The notes below the pieces were generated by a model, which saw nothing but the letters and a program-made list of their open reading frames with translations, ran no database searches and was not told the origin of the DNA. 15,746 bases of DNA, taken from an uncultured Clostridia bacterium (GTDB lineage: Bacteria; Bacillota; Clostridia; Lachnospirales; Lachnospiraceae). A program made the translations under genes and the position numbers. Positions 1 through 7,449 of this stretch are shown one piece after another (position 1 is the stretch's first letter; the number at the start of each line of letters is the position of its first letter). The stretch spans positions 1 through 15,746 of the forward strand of contig CAMODY010000024.1 of assembly GCA_946611595.1 (NCBI GenBank), given 5' to 3'.

Positions 1-1
1 A

Positions 2-1342
2 TTATATGGAATAACTTGAATCCGGGTTTCTCCGGATCAGTGTTTCATAAAACGCTGTCATTGCCTGTTTCATATACAGCGTGTCTTTGGTGCCGCCAGT
101 CTCATATGGTCCGTGCATTGCAAGCTGTGCGCAGCCGATGTCTACAGAAGGAATGGAGATATGTGCTGCAGAAATATTTCCGAGAGTGGAGCCACCCGGA
201 TTATCCGAATGATTGGTAAATTCCTGGGTTGGAATTCCTGCCTTCCTGCAGATACTTCTGAAGATTGCAGCAGAGACTGCATCCGTTGTGTATTTCTGGT
301 TGGCACTGTGTTTGATCACAACGCCGCCGTTCATGACAGGACGGTTAACCGGGTCTGCTTTTTCTATATGGTTTGGATGAACCGCATGCCCGTTATCTGC
401 AGAAAGCATAAAGCTGCGGGCAAGAAGGACCTGATGACCCTCTTCGGAAAGACCTAAATTTATGCGGATCCTTTCAAGGACATCGGATAAGAACGTGGAG
501 TCTGCACCTTGCTTTGTGCCGCTTCCAACCTCTTCGTTGTCAAAGATGCAGCAGAGGGAAACCGAAGAATCCTTTGCGTCACCTGACACTGTGTCGTTAT
601 TTGCAAAAGAGCAGAGCGCATTTACAGATGCATAAACATTCTGCAGATCATCCAGTTTCGGGGAAGAGAAAAACTCTTCGTTCGCACCCCAAACAGCTGC
701 GGCGCTTTGGTCATATAAAAAGAGGTCAGCGCCTAAAATCTGTTCCGGAGAAACAGAAGCGGCATCCGCCATGACTTTTTTAAAAGAACCCATTGATGAG
801 CTGTCTCCGAATACCGGCAGCAGATCAGATTGAACTTTTAGGGCTTTTCCTTCGTTCACACTCCTATCCATGTGGATCGCAAGGCTTGGGATCATTGCGA
901 GCGGGCGGCCGGAATCGGCAAGTACGGTTTTAATAGAACTGTTATCTTCTATAACCAGTCTTCCTGCAATTCCAAGCGGGCGGTCAAACCAAGGAGTAAA
1001 GAGCGGACCGCCGTATTTTTCTACATTCAGTTCTACATAATTACCGGCTTTTTCCATTTCCGGATTTTCTTTGATCTTAAAAGACGGAGAGTCCGAGTGG
1101 GAAGCGATGATCTGGTAATTAAGAGCCTCTCCTGTCGGAATGCGGAACGCGATCAGAGAAGAATCGTTCCGCGTCACATAATACGTCTTCCCTGCGGAAA
1201 GCTCCCAGGGCGCATCTTCCTTTAATTCGCAAAATCCTGCATCATTAAAAAGTTGCTTTGCATTCTCAATCACATGAAAGCAGCTCGGAGAGCGGGAAAT
1301 AAAATCGCAAAGGTCTATTGTTGTCTGTTTGAAATCATTCAT
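2..1342 (-). CDS. M18 family aminopeptidase (ApeB type)
   Basis: Cytosolic metallo-aminopeptidase of family M18, which removes N-terminal residues from peptides with a two-metal centre. The 446-residue length is normal for the family. Visible family features are ASHSDSP (His82, Asp84, first metal ligands), SSPKLDD (Asp231/232), FDNEEVGSGT (Glu270/271, catalytic base and metal ligand) and MHGPYETGG near the C terminus (His410). The start is the ATG at 1340-1342, preceded at 8 nt by AAGGAAGA on the minus strand. The stop codon is at 2-4, so the gene is complete but its 3' flank and terminator lie outside the window. It is divergent from the SDR gene and has no evident link to the sulfonate cluster. 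The family call is firm; peptide specificity cannot be read from sequence. Confidence 0.95.
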   Translation of the reverse strand: MNDFKQTTIDLCDFISRSPSCFHVIENAKQLFNDAGFCELKEDAPWELSAGKTYYVTRNDSSLIAFRIPTGEALNYQIIASHSDSPSFKIKENPEMEKAGNYVELNVEKYGGPLFTPWFDRPLGIAGRLVIEDNSSIKTVLADSGRPLAMIPSLAIHMDRSVNEGKALKVQSDLLPVFGDSSSMGSFKKVMADAASVSPEQILGADLFLYDQSAAAVWGANEEFFSSPKLDDLQNVYASVNALCSFANNDTVSGDAKDSSVSLCCIFDNEEVGSGTKQGADSTFLSDVLERIRINLGLSEEGHQVLLARSFMLSADNGHAVHPNHIEKADPVNRPVMNGGVVIKHSANQKYTTDAVSAAIFRSICRKAGIPTQEFTNHSDNPGGSTLGNISAAHISIPSVDIGCAQLAMHGPYETGGTKDTLYMKQAMTAFYETLIRRNPDSSYSI

Positions 1343-1401
1343 TTGTAATGTCTTCCTTATATATTAAGTCTGATGGTGCGCATCTTGTGAACACCGAAAA
1401 A

Positions 1402-1410
1402 AGTATATCA
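1402..1410 (-). promoter_or_regulatory. Extended -10 promoter for the M18 aminopeptidase gene
   Basis: On the minus strand the bases read TGATATACT, an extended -10 element (TGn plus TATACT, one mismatch to TATAAT). It lies about 60 nt upstream of the aminopeptidase ATG, which suits a short leader. No convincing -35 hexamer is visible, which is tolerated when the TGn extension is present. This is inferred from consensus only. Confidence 0.45.
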
Positions 1411-1478
1411 TATTTTGGAGTTTCGCACAGTTCCTTCCCCGGGATAATTTTGTATAGTAAGCAAAATAATGGAGAAAT

Positions 1479-1491
1479 GGCGCATTGCGCC
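1479..1491. promoter_or_regulatory. 13-bp GC-rich dyad in the SDR leader
   Basis: GGCGCA-T-TGCGCC is a perfect 6-bp inverted repeat around one base. It lies between a weak -10-like element (TATAGT, 1453-1458) and the ribosome site of the SDR gene. It could be an operator for an unidentified dimeric regulator, or a small leader hairpin (GGCG-CATTG-CGCC). Its sequence does not resemble the AT-rich repeat upstream of the glycosidase gene. Confidence 0.35.
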
Positions 1492-1508
1492 CTGAAAGGA
1501 ATAAGAAT

Positions 1509-2285
1509 ATGAGATTTGAAAATAAAACGATCATTATCACCGGTGCTGCAGGAACGATCGGAAAAGCGGTGGCAAACGCTTTTTATCGGGAAGGTGCGAA
1601 CCTCGCCTTGGTCGACTGCAATCGGCAGGCTTTAGAGCAGGTGTGTAAGGAAGAAGGCTGGAATGAAAGAACACTGCTGCTTGCCGCAGACGTGACGGAC
1701 GAAAAGCAGGTAGAAGACTATGTCTTAAAAACCGTAGAACGCTTTGGCGCTGTGGATGCCTTCTTTAATAACGCAGGAATCACCGGAAACAGAAAGCCGA
1801 TCGCGGAGTTTGATATCGAACATTTCCGGAAACTGATGGATATCAATGTCACGGGCATCGCGCTTGGACTTAAATATGTGCTTCAACAGATGTACAAACA
1901 AGGGCATGGGTCCGTGATCAATACCTCCTCTCAAAAAGGCAAGGTCTTTGCGAAGGGCAGTGCCGATTACGCAGCCTCAAAGAGCGCGGTAATCACACTT
2001 ACAAAGATCGCGGCATTAGAGTCTGCAGACAAGAACGTGCGGGTTAATTGCATTATGCCGGGCATCGTGCATTCTAAAATGCTGGTGGATGTGAAACGAA
2101 AGGCAAATCCGGACCTAACGGTAGAAGAGATTGGGCGCACGTTCGGGGATTCGATCCCGATCGGAAGATGGTGCGAGCCGGAAGAACTTGCAAAAACCGT
2201 TATGTTCCTTGCCTCGGATGATGCTTCCTATATTACCGGAGCGGAGATACATATTGATGGCGGAATGACCGCGAATAGTTTATAA
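1509..2285 (+). CDS. Short-chain dehydrogenase/reductase (classical SDR)
   Basis: NAD(P)-dependent oxidoreductase of the classical SDR family, 258 residues, a typical length. The Rossmann motif is TGAAGTIG (residues 11-18), followed by the NNAG motif, a catalytic Ser in NTSSQKG (Ser141) and YAASK (Tyr154, Lys158). The C terminus ends in the usual IDGGMTA-type segment. The substrate is unknown; best matches by eye are the 3-oxoacyl-ACP reductase/glucose dehydrogenase-like group. I chose the ATG at 1509 because AAAGGA sits 8 nt upstream; an in-frame TTG at 1485 would put the start inside a dyad and add eight residues lacking SDR character. A terminator follows at 2297, so it is probably transcribed separately from the sulfonate cluster. 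A role in sulfosugar metabolism is possible but unsupported. Confidence 0.9.
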   Translation: MRFENKTIIITGAAGTIGKAVANAFYREGANLALVDCNRQALEQVCKEEGWNERTLLLAADVTDEKQVEDYVLKTVERFGAVDAFFNNAGITGNRKPIAEFDIEHFRKLMDINVTGIALGLKYVLQQMYKQGHGSVINTSSQKGKVFAKGSADYAASKSAVITLTKIAALESADKNVRVNCIMPGIVHSKMLVDVKRKANPDLTVEEIGRTFGDSIPIGRWCEPEELAKTVMFLASDDASYITGAEIHIDGGMTANSL

Positions 2286-2296
2286 TAAGAAAAAAT

Positions 2297-2326
2297 AAAA
2301 GGCGCCCTTGTTACGGCGTCCTTTTT
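2297..2326 (+). terminator. Intrinsic terminator after the SDR gene
   Basis: AAAAGGCGCC (2297-2306) pairs with GGCG-T-CCTTTT (2315-2325) with a single bulged T and an 8-nt loop, followed by a T run to 2326. It lies 12 nt after the SDR stop codon. It should separate the SDR transcript from the cluster that starts at 2366, and it overlaps the -35 region of the cluster's candidate promoter. Confidence 0.8.
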
Positions 2327-2336
2327 ATGGTACAGT
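2308..2336 (+). promoter_or_regulatory. Candidate promoter of the sulfoquinovose cluster
   Basis: TTGTTA (2308-2313, four of six consensus bases) is followed after 17 nt by TACAGT (2331-2336, four of six), preceded by TG plus one base, giving an extended -10. The predicted start near 2343 falls in the left arm of the inverted repeat at 2340-2362, the arrangement expected for a repressor-controlled promoter. Prediction from consensus only. Confidence 0.5.
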
Positions 2337-2339
2337 TCA

Positions 2340-2362
2340 ATTAATTAAAAGGGTTAATTAAT
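2340..2362. promoter_or_regulatory. Perfect 9-bp inverted repeat, candidate operator
   Basis: ATTAATTAA (2340-2348), five bases AAGGG, then TTAATTAAT (2354-2362): two perfect 9-bp arms. It covers the predicted transcription start and the weak ribosome site (AAAAGGG, 12 nt before the ATG at 2366). AT-rich dyads of TTAATT type are of the general kind bound by ROK repressors, and a ROK regulator closes the cluster at 10281, so it is the natural candidate ligand-responsive repressor. The pairing of site and regulator is inference. I saw no second full copy in the window. Confidence 0.6.
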
Positions 2363-2365
2363 ATT

Positions 2366-4330
2366 ATGCTGGAAAGACTAAAGGACATAAAAATATCGAT
2401 TGCAGTTGGAGAAAACCAGTTCACCATGAAGCGGGGAAGCTTCAACTACAAGCAGAAGATCTGGAAAAAGGCAAAGCTGAAAAAAGATGAGCTTGTGCCT
2501 TGTGAAGGTGGCTTTGATCTGTACTTTGATAAAGACAGCAAGCCTTATACCTTTTCTGTCAGGGAACAGAATGGTCTGATCCGTGCGGAGCTGATCCAGC
2601 CTGATTACCATAAACAATACAACCGTTTTGCGATCACGATCCCGGTTGAAAAAGACCTGCATTTTTATGGCTGCGGAGAACTCCATTCCCACTTTGATCT
2701 CAAGGGGGAAAGTGTCCGGATTTTTGTAGCGGAACATCAAAACACGAACCGTATCGGAAGAAAGATCATCCGTGCGGGTCTTTTAATGAGAAGAGATGAC
2801 AGGGTAAAGCCAATCGAGGAATATGAATCCTATTATGTTCAGCCGACGTTTACGACAAGCGCTAAATGGTTTTTCCATGCAGAGACCAAGGGCTTTAGCG
2901 AAATCGATTTTTCTGTTCCGGGAGAGGTGACCTTCCACACTCAGGAACCGCCGGTGTTCTGGCTTGGAAAAGGAGAGAGCTTTGAGGAAGTTTCCGAAAA
3001 GCTGACCTCACTGCTTGGAAGACAAAGCCGTCTTCCTGACTGGGTCTATGACGGAGCGATCCTTGCGGTTCAGGAAGGCTGCGAAGAGATCGACCGGAAG
3101 ATCAAAACGGCGGAGAAAGCAGGGGCAAAGGTCTGCGGCATCTGGTCGCAGGACTGGTGTGGCTGCAGAAGAACCGGCTTTGGCTATCAGGTCATGTGGA
3201 ACTGGCAGTGGGATAGAGAGCTTTATATCGCGCTGGATGAAAAGATCCGCGCATGGAAGGAAAAAGGCATCCATTTTCTGGGATATATCAATCCTTTCAT
3301 GGCGATCGAGAAAAACCTGTACCAGTACGCATCGAAGCAGGGCTACTGCGTAAAAGATAAAAACGGCGAGGACTACCTCGTTACGATCACCACCTTCCCG
3401 GCAGCAATGATCGACCTTACGAACCCGGATGCTTGGGAGTGGTATAAGACCATTATCAAAGATAACATGATCGGGCTCGGCATGGGCGGCTGGATGGCTG
3501 ACTTTGGAGAATACCTTCCGACCGACTGCGTGCTTCATTCCGGAGAAGACCCGGAAGTGCTCCATAACCAGTGGCCTGCCATGTGGGCGAAACTGAATAA
3601 GGAAGCCATCGAAGAGAGCGGAAAAGAAGGGGAAGTCTTCTTCTTTACCCGCGCCGGCTATACAGAGACGCCAAAGTATTCCCCAATGATGTGGACAGGG
3701 GATCAGCATGTGGACTGGTCTGCAGATGACGGCATTCCGTCTGTGATCCCGGCAACGCTTTCCCTTGCCATGAGTGGTTTTGGAATAACACATTCTGATG
3801 TTGGCGGATATACGACAGTCTCCAGAATGACAAGAAGCAAAGAGCTGCTCTTAAGGTGGGAAGAGATGAATGCATTTTCACCGCTTTACCGCTTCCATGA
3901 AGGAAATCAGCCGTCTAAGAATGTACAGTTTGACCGAAATCCGGAGCTCTTAGCCCAGCTTGCAAAATTCAGCTCGATTCATAAAGCATTAAAACCATAT
4001 CTTAAGCAGCTTGAAAAAGAAAACTCGGAAAAAGGAACTCCGGTCATGCGGCCGCTGTTCTACCATTACGAGGAAGATCCGGCCTATACCGAAAAGACGG
4101 AATATCTTCTAGGGAAAGATATTCTGGTCGCACCGGTCTTGAATAAAGGAGTCGACCAAAGAGAGGTCTGGCTGCCGGATGATAAGTGGGTGCACCTTTT
4201 TTCAGAGAAAGAATATGGCGGTGGAACTTTTGATGTTAAAGCACCGATCGGAACGCCGCCTGTATTTATAAGGAAAGAAAGTCAGGCATATGAAAGTCTG
4301 ATGGAAATAAAAAATGGGGAGTCTGACTGA
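2366..4330 (+). CDS. GH31 glycosidase, YihQ-like sulfoquinovosidase
   Basis: Retaining alpha-glycosidase that should hydrolyse sulfoquinovosyl glycerol and related SQ glycosides to SQ. The 654 residues compare with 678 in E. coli YihQ, and long stretches match by memory. The YihQ hallmark WMADFGEYLP carries the nucleophile Asp379 (YihQ Asp405), and WTGDQHVDW carries the acid/base Asp446 (Asp472). Of the five sulfonate-pocket residues of YihQ (Gln262, Gln288, Arg301, Trp304, Tyr508), this protein keeps Gln236, Gln262, Trp278 and Tyr482 but has Gln275 in place of Arg301. No signal peptide is seen, so it acts in the cytosol after uptake. It is the first gene after the candidate operator, 35 nt before the transporter. 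The GH31/YihQ-like call is firm; exact SQ specificity is likely from context but qualified by the missing Arg. Confidence 0.88.
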   Translation: MLERLKDIKISIAVGENQFTMKRGSFNYKQKIWKKAKLKKDELVPCEGGFDLYFDKDSKPYTFSVREQNGLIRAELIQPDYHKQYNRFAITIPVEKDLHFYGCGELHSHFDLKGESVRIFVAEHQNTNRIGRKIIRAGLLMRRDDRVKPIEEYESYYVQPTFTTSAKWFFHAETKGFSEIDFSVPGEVTFHTQEPPVFWLGKGESFEEVSEKLTSLLGRQSRLPDWVYDGAILAVQEGCEEIDRKIKTAEKAGAKVCGIWSQDWCGCRRTGFGYQVMWNWQWDRELYIALDEKIRAWKEKGIHFLGYINPFMAIEKNLYQYASKQGYCVKDKNGEDYLVTITTFPAAMIDLTNPDAWEWYKTIIKDNMIGLGMGGWMADFGEYLPTDCVLHSGEDPEVLHNQWPAMWAKLNKEAIEESGKEGEVFFFTRAGYTETPKYSPMMWTGDQHVDWSADDGIPSVIPATLSLAMSGFGITHSDVGGYTTVSRMTRSKELLLRWEEMNAFSPLYRFHEGNQPSKNVQFDRNPELLAQLAKFSSIHKALKPYLKQLEKENSEKGTPVMRPLFYHYEEDPAYTEKTEYLLGKDILVAPVLNKGVDQREVWLPDDKWVHLFSEKEYGGGTFDVKAPIGTPPVFIRKESQAYESLMEIKNGESD

Positions 4331-4365
4331 TCCTTCAGACAGATAAAAAAGAGGAGGTTCTTGAA

Positions 4366-5862
4366 ATGAAAGACCAGAAACAACGGGAGCAAAGCTTTTG
4401 GTCGAAAGTAAGCTATGGCTTTGCAGACATCTATGGCGGCGGTGCGTTTGTTATCATCAGCACCTTTTACACCGTGTTCCTGACAAAAGCGTTGGGCATG
4501 TCTCCGGCAATGGCGGGAACGATCCCTTTGATCGGTAAGATCTGGGATGCTGTAACAGACCCGGTCATGGGAAATATCTGTGACCGTACCAGATCCAAAT
4601 TTGGTCCGAAGCGTTTTTACATGATGATCGGAAGTATCGTCAGCGCGATCACCTTTATCCTGATGTGGGTCAACATCGGACTCGGCAGCTCCACAACAGT
4701 CAAATATATTTTCTATATGTTAATGTACATGCTGTTTTCCACGGGCTTTACGATCGTTATGGTTCCGTACAACGGACTGCTTCATGACATGGTCGACGAC
4801 TATACGGTCCGCAGTAAATTCTCCGGCGTCCGCATGGTATTTTCCACCTTTGGTGCGATCCTTGCCGGACTGATCCCGACACTCCTGATCCAGGACAACA
4901 CGAAGCCGGGACCATACCTTACGGTTGCTCTGATCTTCGGTGTGATCTTCCTGGTCACGATCCTTTTGACATTCTTCGGTACCTGGGAAAAACAGAAAGA
5001 GCCGGTCAAGGTCGGCTTCGGCGAGAGCTTTGTTCAGTCCTTTACCGTATATAAGAGCAGAAGTTTCCGCCTGTTTATCGGCATCTTCCTCTTTGGACAG
5101 GGCGCAGCCGATTTCGTAACAGGCCTTGCAGTTTACTATGTAGATGATGTTTTGAACGCATACGGCGGTGGACGCTTCACCTACCTGATGGCAGTCATCT
5201 TAGTTTCCCAGTTTGTGGGAACGATCGTCTTTACACCGCTCATGGCAAAGACATCCAAGAAGTTCCCTCTGCTGCTCGGCTTCCCGATCCGTATCGCGGC
5301 AACCGTTGCATTATTATTCTTCTCTCACGAGGGAGCAAGCTTCATGGTCATCTTAGTCCTTTCCTTTATTATCGGACTGGGCATGGCAGGATCTTCTACC
5401 ACAATCTATGCAATCCTTGCAGATATGGCAGATGTTGACCGCCTGATCACTTCCTTAAACCGTCCGGGTATCGTATCTGCGATGGCAACCTTTGTCCGTA
5501 AGATTGCAACCGGTATCTCAACGGCGATCATCGGTCTCTTACTTACCATGGTCGGATACAGCGAGACTTTAGCAAGTGCAGGTGAGCGCCAGAGCGCAGC
5601 AACCCAGCACGGCATCGCTTTGATCTACATCATTGCGCCGATCGTGCTCTGCATCATTGCGATCCTCTTTACTGTCTGGTTCCCGATGAAGAAGAAAGAA
5701 TTTGAGATCATAAAGAAAGAGATTGCAAGACGTCTTGGTGAGGAAAGCTCCGAAACAAGCGAAGAAGAAAAGAAGGTATGCGAGAAGATCACCGGATTCA
5801 AGTTCGACAGACTCTGGAACCCGGACAACGCGCTTTCCTTTAAGGCAAAATCAGCAAAATAA
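4366..5862 (+). CDS. GPH/MelB-type sugar:cation symporter, probable SQ importer
   Basis: Integral membrane permease of the glycoside-pentoside-hexuronide family within the major facilitator superfamily, 498 residues with about 12 hydrophobic segments. The family motif DAVTDPVMGNICDRT lies at residues 61-75, with Asp61 and Asp65 at the positions used for cation coupling in MelB. The C-terminal 50 or so residues are charged and cytoplasmic. E. coli YihO, an SQ-glycoside importer, belongs to the same family. Position between glycosidase and transaldolase points to uptake of SQ or sulfoquinovosyl glycerol. A strong GAGGAGG site precedes the ATG, in contrast to the weak site of the preceding gene. 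Substrate is inferred from context; another glycoside is possible. Confidence 0.85.
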   Translation: MKDQKQREQSFWSKVSYGFADIYGGGAFVIISTFYTVFLTKALGMSPAMAGTIPLIGKIWDAVTDPVMGNICDRTRSKFGPKRFYMMIGSIVSAITFILMWVNIGLGSSTTVKYIFYMLMYMLFSTGFTIVMVPYNGLLHDMVDDYTVRSKFSGVRMVFSTFGAILAGLIPTLLIQDNTKPGPYLTVALIFGVIFLVTILLTFFGTWEKQKEPVKVGFGESFVQSFTVYKSRSFRLFIGIFLFGQGAADFVTGLAVYYVDDVLNAYGGGRFTYLMAVILVSQFVGTIVFTPLMAKTSKKFPLLLGFPIRIAATVALLFFSHEGASFMVILVLSFIIGLGMAGSSTTIYAILADMADVDRLITSLNRPGIVSAMATFVRKIATGISTAIIGLLLTMVGYSETLASAGERQSAATQHGIALIYIIAPIVLCIIAILFTVWFPMKKKEFEIIKKEIARRLGEESSETSEEEKKVCEKITGFKFDRLWNPDNALSFKAKSAK

Positions 5863-5883
5863 TATACATTTCAGGAGGACAAC

Positions 5884-6567
5884 ATGAAATACTTTTTAGA
5901 CAGTGCAAAATTAGATGAGATCGAGGAAGCTTACCACAGCTTTGGTATTGATGGTGTTACCACAAACCCGCGCCATATCATGGCGTCCGGTAAACCGTTT
6001 ATGACGGCGATCACGGATATTGCGGAATGGATCAAAAAAGAAGGCCTCGAAGGCTATGAAAAATTCCCGGTTTCCGTTGAGATCGATCCTTATCTTGAAG
6101 ATACAGAAGAAATGGTGGAAGCAGCCCGCAAGATCTCTGCTGTCTGCAAAAACTTTGTAATTAAGATCCCTTGCATTCCTGCAGGCGTTGCAGCTGCAAA
6201 GAAACTGGAAGCAGAAGGCATCCGTACAAATGTAACATTGATCTTCTCCGCAGCACAGGCAATCCTTCCTGCTAAGAACGGCTCCCTTTTCGTATCTCCG
6301 TTCATCGGATGGAAAGAGGCAAACGGAGAGGACTGCAAGCAGTACATCCAGGATATCGTAACGATCTATAAAAACTATGGCTTCTATGGAAAGACCCAGA
6401 TCATCTGCGCGGCAGTAAGAACTCCGAAGCAGTTCGTAGACTGTGCAGTTGCAGGAGCGGACATCGTAACAGCAGGCCTTGCTGTATATAAAGATTCCAT
6501 GGTTCATCCGTACACCCGTCAGGGAATGGAGACGTTCCGCGACGCATGGGATAATACCGCAAAATAA
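5884..6567 (+). CDS. sftT: FSA-like transaldolase, probable sulfofructose transaldolase (SftT)
   Basis: Class I aldolase-type transaldolase of the small fructose-6-phosphate aldolase/TalC group, 227 residues. In the sulfo-TAL pathway this enzyme cleaves 6-deoxy-6-sulfofructose, releases SLA and passes the three-carbon dihydroxyacetone unit to glyceraldehyde-3-phosphate, making fructose-6-phosphate. The Schiff-base lysine is Lys94 in FVIKIPC. DGVTTNP near residue 25 and NVTLIFSAAQA are family motifs. The usual SPF(V/I)GR motif reads SPFIGW here (Trp143), losing the Arg normally associated with phosphate binding. AGGAGG lies 5 nt before the ATG, and the gene starts 21 nt after the transporter. 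Family is certain; the sulfo-specific role rests on neighbours and on this motif change. Confidence 0.85.
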   Translation: MKYFLDSAKLDEIEEAYHSFGIDGVTTNPRHIMASGKPFMTAITDIAEWIKKEGLEGYEKFPVSVEIDPYLEDTEEMVEAARKISAVCKNFVIKIPCIPAGVAAAKKLEAEGIRTNVTLIFSAAQAILPAKNGSLFVSPFIGWKEANGEDCKQYIQDIVTIYKNYGFYGKTQIICAAVRTPKQFVDCAVAGADIVTAGLAVYKDSMVHPYTRQGMETFRDAWDNTAK

Positions 6568-6591
6568 TTACAACAGGAGAGAAACGAGAAA

Positions 6592-7449
6592 ATGAAAATA
6601 GGTTTTGTTGGACTTGGCATTATGGGCGAGTCCATGTGTGAGAACATTATTAAAAAACACGACGATAAAGTTTATGTATTTGATGTCGTAAAAGAAAAAA
6701 GAGATAAATTAGCTGCACTTGGCGGCATCCCGTGTGAAAGCTCAAAAGAAGTAGCGGAAAATGTGGATGTTTTTATCAGCATGGTTCCGAAGTCTGAGCA
6801 TTCCAGAGCCGTTTATGAAGAGATCCTTCCGGTGCTGTGCGAAGGAAAGACCTGCATCGACATGAGCACGATCGACCCGGGCGTATCCGTGGAACTTTCG
6901 GAAATGGTGAAAAAGACAGGTGCGGAATTTATTGATGCGCCGGTCGTAAAAAGCAAACCGGCAGCGATCGCAGGTAAGCTTGGCATTTATGTCGGAGGCT
7001 CTGAAAAAGCTTATGAAGCAATGAGACCGATCCTTCTTTATATGGGAGAAAATGTTATGCGCCTTGGCGATAACGGAAAAGGTCTGGTTATGAAGATCTG
7101 CCACAACGCCTTGGTTTCCCAGATCCAGAACGGCGTCAATGAAACCTCTTCCCTTGCAAAACTGAATGGAATCGATATCTTAACCTTTGCAGAAGCAATC
7201 TCTTATGGCGGTGCGGGAAACTGGTATCTGGATTCTAAGAAAGACGTGCTTTCCAAAGAAGATTACACTACGGCATTTTCCATTGAAAATGAGCACAAAG
7301 ATGTGCATATCTGTCTGAATCTGGCGAAGGAATGTGGATTTTCCATGCCGGGCGAGGAAAATGCAGCAAGAGTTTATGATAAGGCAATGGAAATGGGAAT
7401 CGGAAAAGAAGATTTCTGTGCAACGATCAAGGTGGTTCGTGGTGAGTAA
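6592..7449 (+). CDS. Beta-hydroxyacid dehydrogenase family, probable SLA reductase (YihU-like)
   Basis: NAD(P)H-dependent reductase of the 6-phosphogluconate/3-hydroxyisobutyrate dehydrogenase family, 285 residues. Probable reaction: SLA to DHPS, which regenerates NAD+ in fermentation. The N-terminal Rossmann motif is FVGLGIMGESM. The catalytic lysine is Lys168 in GLVMKICHN, with Asn172 after it. The substrate loop DAPVSGG of the family reads DAPVVKSK (residues 115-122); in E. coli YihU this loop is DAPVGRTS, where Arg and Thr contact the sulfonate, so Lys120 and Ser121 are conservative counterparts. It starts 24 nt after the transaldolase with a good GGAGAG site, and its 3' end overlaps the next gene by 8 nt. 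Having a reductase rather than an aldehyde dehydrogenase points to DHPS, not sulfolactate, as product. Confidence 0.83.
   Translation: MKIGFVGLGIMGESMCENIIKKHDDKVYVFDVVKEKRDKLAALGGIPCESSKEVAENVDVFISMVPKSEHSRAVYEEILPVLCEGKTCIDMSTIDPGVSVELSEMVKKTGAEFIDAPVVKSKPAAIAGKLGIYVGGSEKAYEAMRPILLYMGENVMRLGDNGKGLVMKICHNALVSQIQNGVNETSSLAKLNGIDILTFAEAISYGGAGNWYLDSKKDVLSKEDYTTAFSIENEHKDVHICLNLAKECGFSMPGEENAARVYDKAMEMGIGKEDFCATIKVVRGE

Noticed and set aside
1485..1508. TTG start extending the SDR by eight residues
   Set aside because: The extension lacks SDR character, its start lies in a dyad without a ribosome site, and AAAGGA is well placed for the ATG at 1509.
1509..2285. SDR as the SQ dehydrogenase of the sulfo-Entner-Doudoroff pathway
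   Set aside because: No lactonase, dehydratase or KDSG aldolase is nearby, a terminator separates it from the cluster, and the neighbouring enzymes fit sulfo-TAL.
3008..3793. 261-codon open frame on the minus strand inside the GH31 gene
   Set aside because: It is antisense to a well-supported gene, has no ribosome site or recognisable motif, and its Cys/His/Arg-rich composition is typical of a reverse-strand shadow.
7334..7441. Upstream ATG extending the DUF4867-like protein by 36 residues into the reductase gene
   Set aside because: The extra segment is a frame-shifted reading of the reductase, and a ribosome site fits the GTG at 7442.
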